A DNA stretch of 64,000 nucleotides from Gemmatimonadetes bacterium 2013_60CM_65_52. GTDB taxonomy: Bacteria > Gemmatimonadota > Gemmatimonadetes > Gemmatimonadales > Gemmatimonadaceae. The stretch spans positions 247,933 to 311,932 of the forward strand of contig NGFI01000004.1 in NCBI GenBank assembly GCA_002215645.1. The letters run 5' to 3'. The translations under genes were made by a program, and so were the position numbers. Positions 19,494 to 28,517 of this stretch are shown here, piece by piece; position 1 is the first letter of the stretch, and the number at the start of each line of letters is the position of its first letter. The notes below the pieces were generated by a model that saw only the letters and a list, made by a program, of their open reading frames with translations, ran no database searches and had not been told where the DNA came from.

Positions 19494-20714
19494 TCAGTAT
19501 CCGGCGACGTCGTCCATCCAGGTGTTGGCCAGCATCGTATAACGCGCCATGGCGGACGTCGCCTTGGCGACCGAACACGAGTCGTACTGGTAGCTCTTCT
19601 GTCCGTTGGCGGTGGCATCGTCGGCACTGGAGGCGACCGGCCTCGATCCCGTGAGCGCGTTGAGGCCGCTCAGTGTGGCGCCCGCGGACACGTTGTTCCC
19701 GTTCGATGTGAGAGTGCCTCCGACCAGGATGACGCCGGACCACTGATTGCTGCCATTGATGTTGAGGTCGCCGTCGATGATGAGCATACCCCTGCCTGCG
19801 TTAGGCAGCGTGTATGCTGAACCGGCGCCGTTGGTCACGTGAATGACCGGCCAGTAGTTGGTGTCGGCCGCGAACGCCGCCGTGTTTGGAAAGGTGCCGC
19901 CGCCAATGATGATGTCGGCCTGAACCGCGGTGCCGGACTTCATGCTCGCCCAATCGATCTTCACGGCCGACGATTCCTGAGCGAAGGTCTTCGTCGTGTC
20001 GTACGGCGGACTTCCCGTCGGTGCCCAGTTGTTGCCGTTCACCACCATGTCGGCATGCCCGTTGTATTGCGGCACGGAGAGCCCAGCCACGTTCGATCCG
20101 CCACCGCACTCGTCGGTGCCGCTGATGGTGCCCGTTCCGTTCTTGATGATGCCGGTGAGGCTCGTCCAGGCGCTCAGGACGTTCATGGTCGTCTTGTTCC
20201 ACGTGGCGAAGACGCCCACCGTGCGCGTGGCCTGCGCCGTCCGGCCGCTGCCGCCGCCCACGAAGGCCTGCTGGTCGTATCCCGTGGAGGTGATGAAGTA
20301 CGTCCCCTTGCCGTTCGGGATGTCAAGCCAGACGGGCGTGGCCCGGACGATGGCGTAGCCCGAGGCGAACGCCACATACACCGTTTCTCTCACGGTGGGC
20401 AACCCGTCGAGGTTGCTGGATATCGAGCCGCTGGCCGGCGTCGCATTCACGGCCCAGCAGTGCGGACAGAATTGCGAGCCCGTGTTCTCCTTTCGCCGGA
20501 CCAGGAAGGCCTCGAGGCCCATCTGCGCGTAGCTGTATGCACGTGCCTGGGCGCGCTGGGACATTGTGGTGCTGATCTCACTGGACGTCGAGGCAAATCC
20601 TGCGACGATGCCCATGGTGAGCAGCGTGAGTACGACGATCGCGAGCGGCAGCGCGAAACCCTCGCGCGCCGGGGACCGAGTTCCATTCGTTCGCATGCTG
20701 GTGTGTGTTCTCAT
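19494..20714 (-). CDS. PilX-like minor pilin/pilus assembly protein
   Basis: EGFALPLAIVVLTLLTMGIVAGFASTSSEISTTMSQRAQARAYSYAQMGLEA, an N-terminal PilX-like TM segment; ATGA overlap with upstream gene. Confidence 0.8.
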   Translation of the reverse strand: MRTHTSMRTNGTRSPAREGFALPLAIVVLTLLTMGIVAGFASTSSEISTTMSQRAQARAYSYAQMGLEAFLVRRKENTGSQFCPHCWAVNATPASGSISSNLDGLPTVRETVYVAFASGYAIVRATPVWLDIPNGKGTYFITSTGYDQQAFVGGGSGRTAQATRTVGVFATWNKTTMNVLSAWTSLTGIIKNGTGTISGTDECGGGSNVAGLSVPQYNGHADMVVNGNNWAPTGSPPYDTTKTFAQESSAVKIDWASMKSGTAVQADIIIGGGTFPNTAAFAADTNYWPVIHVTNGAGSAYTLPNAGRGMLIIDGDLNINGSNQWSGVILVGGTLTSNGNNVSAGATLSGLNALTGSRPVASSADDATANGQKSYQYDSCSVAKATSAMARYTMLANTWMDDVAGY

Positions 20715-21619
20715 GGGCGTCTCGTATTCTTGAAGAAGACCGCGGTGGTCGTGGTCGTCGACAGCGGTGCCGTACGTCCTGGCACGGTGTCGGGAGCGAT
20801 TCCCGGCAGCACGATCTGAAATCCGCGCACCTTCCAATAATTCGCCGCCGTCGGCGCGACCTTCAGCGAAGTGTCCTTGGCCTGCGCCGGATTGGTGTAG
20901 TAGTTGAACCGCGCCGTCGACGCGAATGGCGCGATGATCTCCTCGGCGAGCGTATCCGTATTGCTGCGGCCACGAGTCGTGCGATACAGGCCCAGCGTCC
21001 CCGGGTAGATCGCGGATGTCTTGAACTCGTACGTGACGGTCTGAAAGACGAACGCCATGTCGCCCACCTGCGTACCGGCTGGCGGCGCGGGCGAGACCTG
21101 CATGACGCTGCCGGCGCGGCCGCTGGACGTCACGGTGTCCGCATACCGCGCGACACCTCCGCTATGACAGTGTCCTGCTCCGGTGCTCTGGATCGTGTCG
21201 CTGGATCCGGCGGTCGCGAACGAGTAATTGCCCGTCGACGCGTTGCGCGTGGCATACCCGCCGTACTTCGCCGCCGCCATCTGGAATGAGTCCACGGGAA
21301 CCAGCGACAGGACCGCGTTCCCCCCGTTCACCTCGCAGACGACGCCGAACACCAGCGGCACCCGCACGTCGACACGCCGGTTGTTCGTGGCATCGAGGTA
21401 TGTCACGCTCGCGCCACTATCGTGCGCCATTCGGAGGTCGGTGATCATGATGTTCATCGCGCTGCGCGACGCCGAGCGGGCGCGCTTCAGCCCGTTGTCG
21501 AGCTGAAACGAGCGGGCCTGGCCGACGACGAGCTTCGTCATCGCGATGCCGAGTATGCCGATGATCACGATGGAGGTGATGATCTCGGCGGTGGTGAACC
21601 CGCGTCGAAAGCGATGCAT
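20711..21619 (-). CDS. Prepilin-type N-terminal methylation domain protein, PilW-like
   Basis: MHRFRRGFTTAEIITSIVIIGILGIAMTKLVVGQARSFQLDNGLKRARSASRSAMNIMITDLRMA. Confidence 0.82.
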   Translation of the reverse strand: MHRFRRGFTTAEIITSIVIIGILGIAMTKLVVGQARSFQLDNGLKRARSASRSAMNIMITDLRMAHDSGASVTYLDATNNRRVDVRVPLVFGVVCEVNGGNAVLSLVPVDSFQMAAAKYGGYATRNASTGNYSFATAGSSDTIQSTGAGHCHSGGVARYADTVTSSGRAGSVMQVSPAPPAGTQVGDMAFVFQTVTYEFKTSAIYPGTLGLYRTTRGRSNTDTLAEEIIAPFASTARFNYYTNPAQAKDTSLKVAPTAANYWKVRGFQIVLPGIAPDTVPGRTAPLSTTTTTAVFFKNTRRP

Positions 21620-21624
21620 GAGTC

Positions 21625-22062
21625 TCACGGGTAGTTGAGGGCATTGGCCACCGGCGGCCTGGCGCGCCGGATCTTGCCCGTCTGCGCCGTCATGCCCGTG
21701 ACGCGCGGCGTGACCGTGAGCGTCACCAGCTTGTACTTCGAGATCCCGGTGGCGCTGGTGGAATCCGCCACTGTGTACGACCACACATACCAGACGTTGC
21801 CGGACTTCACCGAATCGCTCACCAGATAGGTGCCGAGTGAATCGTACATCATGGACTCGACGCGGTTCACTTCCTGGTAGAACGTCGCGGCTCGCTGTTC
21901 CGTATAGGCCGCGGTGCGCACCCGTTGCGCGAGCTTGGTCGTGACGCCAGTCAGCGCCGTGAGCGATACCGCGAGCAGCGTGCACGCGACCACGATCTCG
22001 ATCAGCGTGATGCCCGAGCGGCGTGAACGGCGCGGAAGGCGCGAGGCAGGGGCGGGCGTCAC
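21625..22062 (-). CDS. Prepilin-type protein, PilV/GspI-like
   Basis: RRSGITLIEIVVACTLLAVSLTALTGVTTKLAQRVRTAAYTEQRA. Confidence 0.82.
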   Translation of the reverse strand: MTPAPASRLPRRSRRSGITLIEIVVACTLLAVSLTALTGVTTKLAQRVRTAAYTEQRAATFYQEVNRVESMMYDSLGTYLVSDSVKSGNVWYVWSYTVADSTSATGISKYKLVTLTVTPRVTGMTAQTGKIRRARPPVANALNYP

Positions 22063-22532
22063 AGGATCTGCACCAGGCCGGCCCTCGTCATGCGGAGAGT
22101 CCGGGAGTGAAGCGCGCCGAACCGGCTGTGGATGCTCAGCTTGACGCGCAGCGTGTCGGCGGCCATGCCCGTCGGCAGGATGTCCAGCGTGCTCCGCGTC
22201 GATGACAGAACGTCGAGCGCCAGGTCGCCGGTCTTGAATTGCCGCGTGCGATACTTGAAGGTTGTGTCGGCACGGCTGGCGAGCGAAAACGCCATCGTCG
22301 TGCTGTCGAGCAGGACGCGGACAGGCGTGCGCTGGCGCGCCGCGAGCGCAAATCCCTGCTCGAGATCGGAAGTCATGATGGCCATCGCCTTGTTCAGGCG
22401 ATCACGGCGAATGGTGTCTCCCACGGACGGAATGGCGATGCTCATGATGATTCCAATGATGGCGAAGACGAGAATCACCTCGATGATCGTGTATCCATCG
22501 CGTGCTGACCGGTCCGGTCGCAGGGCGTTCAT
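22059..22532 (-). CDS. GspH/FimT-like pseudopilin
   Basis: MNALRPDRSARDGYTIIEVILVFAIIGIIMSIAIPSVGDTIRRDRLNKAMAIMTSDLEQGFALAARQRTPV. Confidence 0.85.
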   Translation of the reverse strand: MNALRPDRSARDGYTIIEVILVFAIIGIIMSIAIPSVGDTIRRDRLNKAMAIMTSDLEQGFALAARQRTPVRVLLDSTTMAFSLASRADTTFKYRTRQFKTGDLALDVLSSTRSTLDILPTGMAADTLRVKLSIHSRFGALHSRTLRMTRAGLVQIL

Positions 22533-22644
22533 GTGAGGCAGTGGAACGAGGGTCGGCCGACGTACCGGCCGGGGGTGCTGACGCACCCATTCATATGTGG
22601 GATCACGCGCGCAAAGTGATAGCTTATTCCCGGAATGTGACAGA

Positions 22645-25017
22645 ATGCAACAGCAAGTCTCTGCCCTTGCGGCGAGCCCGTCCGTGACTCGTATCACCAA
22701 GCTCGGCATCGTCGGCGCCGGAACCATGGGCAGCGGCATCGCCGCCCTGGCCGCCTCAGCAGGTATCTCCGTGGTATTGCTCGACATAGCCGCCACGGAC
22801 GGAGATCGTAACAGTCCCGCGAAGCTGGGGTTGGAACGCGCAAAAAAGGCGCGCCCGGCGGCCTTTCTGGACACCTCCAGAAGTGCCCTCATCAGTATCG
22901 GAAACCTGGACGACGATCTGCACCGGCTCAGGGACTGCGATCTCGTGCTCGAGGCGATCATCGAGCAGCCCGCGCCGAAGCAGGCGCTCTACGCGCGTCT
23001 GGAGACCATTCTCGCACCCGCGACCATCGTCGCTTCGAACACGTCGGGGATTCCGATGAAGACGCTGCTCGAGGGGCGCAGCGCGGCCTTCAGGCAGCGG
23101 TTCATCGGCATGCACTTCTTCAATCCGCCGAGATACCTGCATCTCCTGGAGTTGATTCCGTCCGCCGACACCACGCCCGACGTCATCGGCGCGGCGCGCC
23201 GATTCAGCGAGGTCGTGCTCGGCAAGGGGATCGTCATCGCAAAGGACGTCCCGGGCTTCGTCGCGAACCGCCTCGGCGTCTACGGAATGATCGCGGCGAT
23301 GAAGGGATTGATGGAGTCGGATCTCTCCATCGACGAAGTGGATACGCTCACCGGACCACTGCTCGGACGCGCAAAGAGCGCGACCTTCCGGACCGCCGAC
23401 ATCACGGGCCTCGACGTGCTGCTCCACGTGTCGAAGGAACTTGGTGCCGCCACCGGCGAGGACTTCTCCATGCCGCCGTGGGTCCTCTCGCTCGCGGCGA
23501 GCAACCGCCTTGGCGACAAGACAGGTGGAGGCTTCTACAAGAAGGTCGGAAAGAACATCACGACCCTGGACTGGAAGACCCTGGAGTACGGTCCTCAGCG
23601 CGAGGTGAAGGACGCCGCGCTCGGGGCGCTCCTGAAGGAGCCGCTTGCGAAGCGACTGCCCGCCGCGGCGACGCTGCCTGGCAAGTACGGGGAGTTCGTG
23701 CGGAACTATCTCCTGCGGATGTCGCACTACGTTCTCGCGACGACGCCATCCATTGCATACGACATCGTGTCGGTGGATCGCGCTATCGAATGGGGCTTCG
23801 CGTGGGAGGCCGGACCATTTCAGCAGATGGACGCACTCGGACACGACTTTCTGCGTGCGGGATTCACACAGCTCGGCCTTGCCGAACCTCCATTGCTCGC
23901 GCTCGCGAAGGACGGCGCGTTCTACCATGAGTCGGAGAATGGCCCGACGTATCTCGTGCACGAAGGCCCGAAGGCGGGGACGTATGCGCCCGTGCTCCCT
24001 GTCGCCGGTCAGATCAGTCTCGAAACCGTTCGGCGGCGGAAGGGCGGAGTGGTGGAGTCGTCGCACGATGCGGGCCTTCTCGACCTCGGCGACGGTGTGC
24101 TGCTCCTCGAGGCGCGCAGCAAGATGAACACGATGGGCGAAGGCGTGCTCCGAATGCTGCGCACCGGACTCGATCGTGTCGGGAGCGGTGCTTATGCGGG
24201 GCTCGTCATCGGCAACGACGATTCACGGGCGTTCAGCGCTGGAGCGGATCTCGGAGCGGTCGTCGCGATGGTGCAGGCCGCCGACTGGAAAGGGCTGGAC
24301 GCGATGGTGCGTTACTTCCAGGAGGGCGCGCAGCTCGTAAGACGCGCTCCGTTTCCTGTGGTCGCCGCGCCATTCGGTCTCACACTGGGCGGCGGATGCG
24401 AGTACGCGCTGCACTGCGATCGCATTCAGGCGCACGCCGAGCTGTACATGGGGCTCGTCGAGGCGGGCGTGGGGCTCATTCCCGCTGGTGGCGGCACCAA
24501 GGAATTGCTTTTCCGATTCACTGACGCGCTCGCGCCGTATGACGAGGCCGATCCCTTCGAGGCGGTAAAGCGCGCCTTCAAGGTCATTGCCATGGCGACG
24601 ACGAGCACCAGTGCGCTCGAGGCGCGGTCGCTCGGCTTCCTACGTCCCGTGGCGGATCGCATCTCCATGAACCGCGATCGCCTCATTGCGGATGCGAAGG
24701 CGCGTGTGCTCGATCTCGCCCCGGACTACATCGCCCCCATCCCTCGCACGATCACCGCGCTCGGCAAGGACGCACTGGGCAATCTGCTCTACGCGGGCTG
24801 GGCGATGCACGAAGGTGGAGCAATCACCGACCACGAGGTGCGCATCGCGCGCCAGCTGGCGTACGTGCTCTGTGGCGGCGACGGACCTCCACGCACCGTG
24901 ACGGAGCAGGATATTCTGGATCTCGAACGCGAGGCGTTTCTCTCCCTCCTCGGTACGAAGGAAACTCAGGAGCGCATCGCGCACACGCTGAAAACCGGCA
25001 AGCCGCTTCGGAATTGA
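22645..25017 (+). CDS. 3-hydroxyacyl-CoA dehydrogenase/enoyl-CoA hydratase family protein (FadB-like)
   Basis: ITKLGIVGAGTMGSGIAALAASAGISVVLLDI (Rossmann), ASNTSGIPMKTL, MHFFNPPRYLHLLELI; crotonase-like domain DDSRAFSAGADLGAVV...LGGGCEYALHCDRIQAHAELYMGLVEAGVGLIPAGGGTKEL. Confidence 0.92.
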   Translation: MQQQVSALAASPSVTRITKLGIVGAGTMGSGIAALAASAGISVVLLDIAATDGDRNSPAKLGLERAKKARPAAFLDTSRSALISIGNLDDDLHRLRDCDLVLEAIIEQPAPKQALYARLETILAPATIVASNTSGIPMKTLLEGRSAAFRQRFIGMHFFNPPRYLHLLELIPSADTTPDVIGAARRFSEVVLGKGIVIAKDVPGFVANRLGVYGMIAAMKGLMESDLSIDEVDTLTGPLLGRAKSATFRTADITGLDVLLHVSKELGAATGEDFSMPPWVLSLAASNRLGDKTGGGFYKKVGKNITTLDWKTLEYGPQREVKDAALGALLKEPLAKRLPAAATLPGKYGEFVRNYLLRMSHYVLATTPSIAYDIVSVDRAIEWGFAWEAGPFQQMDALGHDFLRAGFTQLGLAEPPLLALAKDGAFYHESENGPTYLVHEGPKAGTYAPVLPVAGQISLETVRRRKGGVVESSHDAGLLDLGDGVLLLEARSKMNTMGEGVLRMLRTGLDRVGSGAYAGLVIGNDDSRAFSAGADLGAVVAMVQAADWKGLDAMVRYFQEGAQLVRRAPFPVVAAPFGLTLGGGCEYALHCDRIQAHAELYMGLVEAGVGLIPAGGGTKELLFRFTDALAPYDEADPFEAVKRAFKVIAMATTSTSALEARSLGFLRPVADRISMNRDRLIADAKARVLDLAPDYIAPIPRTITALGKDALGNLLYAGWAMHEGGAITDHEVRIARQLAYVLCGGDGPPRTVTEQDILDLEREAFLSLLGTKETQERIAHTLKTGKPLRN

Positions 25018-25026
25018 CGAGGACAC

Positions 25027-26208
25027 ATGGCTGACAATGACGTCGTGATCGTATCGGCCGTTCGCTCGGCGGTTGGCCGAGGCAAGAAGGACGGTGCGCT
25101 GGCTACCACACATCCCGTCGAGCTCTCCGCGCTCGTCATGAAGGACGCCATCGCGCGTGCGGGCATCGACGCGTCCACCATCGACGACGTCGCGTGGGGC
25201 TGCGCGATGCCCGAGGCGTCGCAGGGACTCAACGTCGCTCGATTGAGCGCACTCCGCGCCGGTATTCCCGTGGAGGTACCGGCACAGACCATCAACCGCT
25301 TCTGCTCGTCGGGACTTCAGACCGTCGCTAACGGCGCCATGCAGATCATGAGCGGCATGGCGGACGTCGTGCTTGCCGGCGGCGTCGAGATGATGAGCCA
25401 GGTGCCGATGTCCGGCTATCATGCGCGGCTGGACCCGAAAGCGATGGAGTCCTACATCGGCATGGGTTTCACCGCGGAACGGGTGGCCGAGCGGTGGAGG
25501 GTGAGCCGCGATGATCAGGACGCGTGGGCGTTGCGCAGCCAGCAACGCGCGACGGCCGCCCTGAAGAGCGGAGCGTTCGCCTCGCAGATCGTTCCCGTGC
25601 CCGTGGAGCGAGTCATCTGGAACGGCACCGACAAGCACGTTGACTCGCTCGATTTCGTGCGCGACGAACTGCCGCGTTCCGAGACGACCGCCGAGGGACT
25701 CGCAAAGCTGCGGCCTGCGTTCAAGGAGAAGGGAACTGTGACGGCGGGTAACGCGAGCCCGTACTCCGACGGCGCCGCCGCGCTCGTGTTGATGCGGCGC
25801 TCCGTGGCGGAGGCTGGTGGCATTCGTCCGCTTGCACGCTTCGTGAGCTTCGCCGTGGCCGGCGTGGAGCCGGACGTCATGGGAGTCGGTCCGATCAAGG
25901 CCGTGCCAAAGGCGCTTGGGCGTGTAGGCATGTCCCTCGGCGACATCGATCTGATCGAGTTCAACGAGGCGTTCGCGGCGCAGGTGCTCGCCGTGATGCG
26001 AGAGCTTGGTATGCCGGAAGAGAAGGTGAACGTCAACGGTGGCGCGATTGCGCTCGGCCATCCTCTCGGCGCGACGGGCGCGAAGCTTTCCACGCAACTC
26101 ATTCACGAATTGGGCAAGCGTGGCGGTGGCCAGGGGCTCGTGACCATGTGTATCGGCGGCGGCATGGGTGCCGCTGGCGTGTTCGAGGTGTACCCGGCCG
26201 CGGCGTGA
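25027..26208 (+). CDS. Acetyl-CoA C-acyltransferase (thiolase)
   Basis: [12 protein letters not shown]-type active site ([20 protein letters not shown]), [35 protein letters not shown]. Confidence 0.93.
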   Translation: MADNDVVIVSAVRSAVGRGKKDGALATTHPVELSALVMKDAIARAGIDASTIDDVAWGCAMPEASQGLNVARLSALRAGIPVEVPAQTINRFCSSGLQTVANGAMQIMSGMADVVLAGGVEMMSQVPMSGYHARLDPKAMESYIGMGFTAERVAERWRVSRDDQDAWALRSQQRATAALKSGAFASQIVPVPVERVIWNGTDKHVDSLDFVRDELPRSETTAEGLAKLRPAFKEKGTVTAGNASPYSDGAAALVLMRRSVAEAGGIRPLARFVSFAVAGVEPDVMGVGPIKAVPKALGRVGMSLGDIDLIEFNEAFAAQVLAVMRELGMPEEKVNVNGGAIALGHPLGATGAKLSTQLIHELGKRGGGQGLVTMCIGGGMGAAGVFEVYPAAA

Positions 26209-27629
26209 CGGAGCGACGGGAGCGCGTCGCCCTCGGAGTCATCACGCTCATCGCGGCGCTGGCGCGTCTCGTTTCGCTCCGCCAACCCATGCGGTTCGAC
26301 GAGTCGGTCTCGTGGGCGTATTACGTGGGCCGACCGTGGGGCACGGTCGTCGGCAAATACCTTCAGCCGAACAACCACGTCCTCTACTCCCTGCTGGCGA
26401 AGCTCGCCGCCATGCCGGCAGGCTATGCGCCATGGGCTTTGCGGCTGCCCGCGTTCGTCGCCGGTGTCGCCATCGTTCCGCTCGTGTGGGTGGTGGCGAG
26501 ACGACTCACGGATCCGTCCACCGCGTTGCTCGCGGCGGCGTTGGCCGCGGGATCCACGCCACTCGCGCTCTACTCGACGAACGCCCGCGGCTATTCGCTG
26601 CTGGTCGTGATCTTCCTCGCGATGCTGCTCATGGTGGACGAGCTGCGGCGTGAGCCGTCGCCTGCACGCTGGGCTCTCCTTGCGGTGCTCGGCGCGCTTG
26701 GACTCTACGACATTCCGGTGATGCTGTATCCGCTCGGGGTGGTGTTTACGTGGTATGTCCTCGGTACGCTTCGTCTTGCCGGCGACAGTCGGCGACGCGC
26801 GCTCGGCGAAATGTTCGTCGCGGTCGGCGTGACGATTGTCATTGCCGGCGTGTTGTACGCGCCGATCATCGCGAGCTCCGGCATCGCGCCGATCATCGGC
26901 AACAAGTTCGTGGCGTCCAGCACGTGGGAACAGTTCGTTAGCGAGCTGCCGAGGATGCTGCTTTCGACGCTGGCAACGTGGACGAGCCCTTTGCCGGTGT
27001 GGTCCACGCCGGTTGTCGTACTCGTGGCGTGGATCGGCTATCGCGCACGCACTGACGGCGAACGACCACCTTTGGCTCCCGCCATCGCGACATGGTGTCT
27101 TCTCCTGCTGCTCGCGATGCATCGTGCGCCATTTACCCGTGTGTGGCTCTTCCTGTTACCGCTCTACCTCATTGCCGTGGCACGGGGACTCCGCTTGCTC
27201 GTCGAGCGATGGATGCAGCGAGGAGCCGCGATTCAGGAATGGGTGGCCGTTGGTGTCGCCACCGCTCTGGCGACGGGGCTGGTCGTCACTCGCGACGTCG
27301 AGCAATCTGATGAAACGGGAGCTTTTCCCACCGCCCGCGAGGTGGCGGCGCTTCTTGGGCCGCGACTCGGCGCGACGGACCGTGTGCTTGCGCCAATTCC
27401 GGCGATTGGTCCGCTGCTCTACTACTTCCCGATGGCGGGGCTGGACTCGGCGGCGCTTACGCGTCCGGTGAAGCCTGGGGCTCGTGCGTTCCTGGTGCTC
27501 GATAGGCGCTATGGCCAGACGCTCACATGGGCATCGCAGAATGGCGTCACGCCGCCGGGACAGTTTACCACGCCAGTCCTCATCGCCCGCTTCGGGGATG
27601 CCGAGATTTACGAGGCGAGCGCGCGCTGA
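26205..27629 (+). CDS. Glycosyltransferase family 39-like membrane protein
   Basis: GTG start overlapping thiolase stop; [50 protein letters not shown], polytopic GT-C fold with acidic loop motif. Confidence 0.75.
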   Translation: MTERRERVALGVITLIAALARLVSLRQPMRFDESVSWAYYVGRPWGTVVGKYLQPNNHVLYSLLAKLAAMPAGYAPWALRLPAFVAGVAIVPLVWVVARRLTDPSTALLAAALAAGSTPLALYSTNARGYSLLVVIFLAMLLMVDELRREPSPARWALLAVLGALGLYDIPVMLYPLGVVFTWYVLGTLRLAGDSRRRALGEMFVAVGVTIVIAGVLYAPIIASSGIAPIIGNKFVASSTWEQFVSELPRMLLSTLATWTSPLPVWSTPVVVLVAWIGYRARTDGERPPLAPAIATWCLLLLLAMHRAPFTRVWLFLLPLYLIAVARGLRLLVERWMQRGAAIQEWVAVGVATALATGLVVTRDVEQSDETGAFPTAREVAALLGPRLGATDRVLAPIPAIGPLLYYFPMAGLDSAALTRPVKPGARAFLVLDRRYGQTLTWASQNGVTPPGQFTTPVLIARFGDAEIYEASAR

Positions 27630-27733
27630 GGAAAGTTTCCACGCAGGCGCGCGCTAACGCCGACTGGTTCGGCCTTGACGCACCGGCCATATAGCCGTAA
27701 GTCCTAAGGCATCTCTCCTGGCGGAGGCTCGGC

Positions 27734-28507
27734 GTGAAACGTCCATGGTGCGCTCTGCTGCTGGTGGTGACCTTCGGCGCATCGGATGCGATCGCGCAGG
27801 CCGAGGGCCGGGTGGGGCAGGTTCGCGGCAGCGTGGTGGATTCGCTCACGCGCTTTCCAATCTCGGGAGCGACGGTCGAGATCAGCGAAAAGGGGCTACG
27901 GCAGGCCACCGACTCCGGTGGGCATTTTATCTTTGCCGCGGTGCCGCAGGGGCAGTACGTGATTCATGCGCGTCATTTCGGACATCTCGAAGCGACCGAC
28001 ACCGTTCGTGTCCGGGAGGGCGATGTCGCTGAGCGCGGCTTCGCAATGCGTCGCGTGCCTGTAAGGCTACAGGAGATGGTGATCTCCGGACGCACGGTGA
28101 CGTTTCCGGCATTCTTCGCTGACGCATACAGGCGAGCCGCGGCGGGCCGCGGGTCCTACTTTACTCGCGAAGACATCGAGGAAATCAACCCGACGGACTA
28201 CGAGCCGCTTTTCAACCGGATTGCCGGCGTGAACGCAAACGATAGGGGGATCAGCTTCAATCGCTGTCAGGCCGGCCTGGTGCAGTTCGGCGACAATCAG
28301 CCTCCTCATGCAAAGGTCCAGGTCTGGATCGACGGCACGCGGATGACGCCATCGGCGAGTCCCTACTCGGTTCGCGACATTCTCGGCACGGTAAAACCGC
28401 AAGGAGTGCAGATCATGGAGGTGTACACCAGCACTTCCACCATTCCGGTGGAGTTCCTGAGTGACGCATGCGCCGTCATCGTCATCTGGACGAAGCGGGG
28501 TACCTAG
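27734..28507 (+). CDS. Carboxypeptidase regulatory-like + TonB plug domain protein lacking a beta-barrel
   Basis: VRGSVVDSLTRFPISGATVEISEKGLRQATDSGGHFIFAAVPQGQYVIHARHFG; SYFTREDIEEINPTDYEPLFNRIAGVNAN; ends CAVIVIWTKRGT. Confidence 0.78.
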   Translation: MKRPWCALLLVVTFGASDAIAQAEGRVGQVRGSVVDSLTRFPISGATVEISEKGLRQATDSGGHFIFAAVPQGQYVIHARHFGHLEATDTVRVREGDVAERGFAMRRVPVRLQEMVISGRTVTFPAFFADAYRRAAAGRGSYFTREDIEEINPTDYEPLFNRIAGVNANDRGISFNRCQAGLVQFGDNQPPHAKVQVWIDGTRMTPSASPYSVRDILGTVKPQGVQIMEVYTSTSTIPVEFLSDACAVIVIWTKRGT

Positions 28508-28517
28508 AGGGAGCGCG

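Noticed and set aside
19367-19654. Short ORFs with EPQRAQRPQ / NHREHRGHR
   Set aside because: Translation artefacts of the CCACAGAG inverted repeat.
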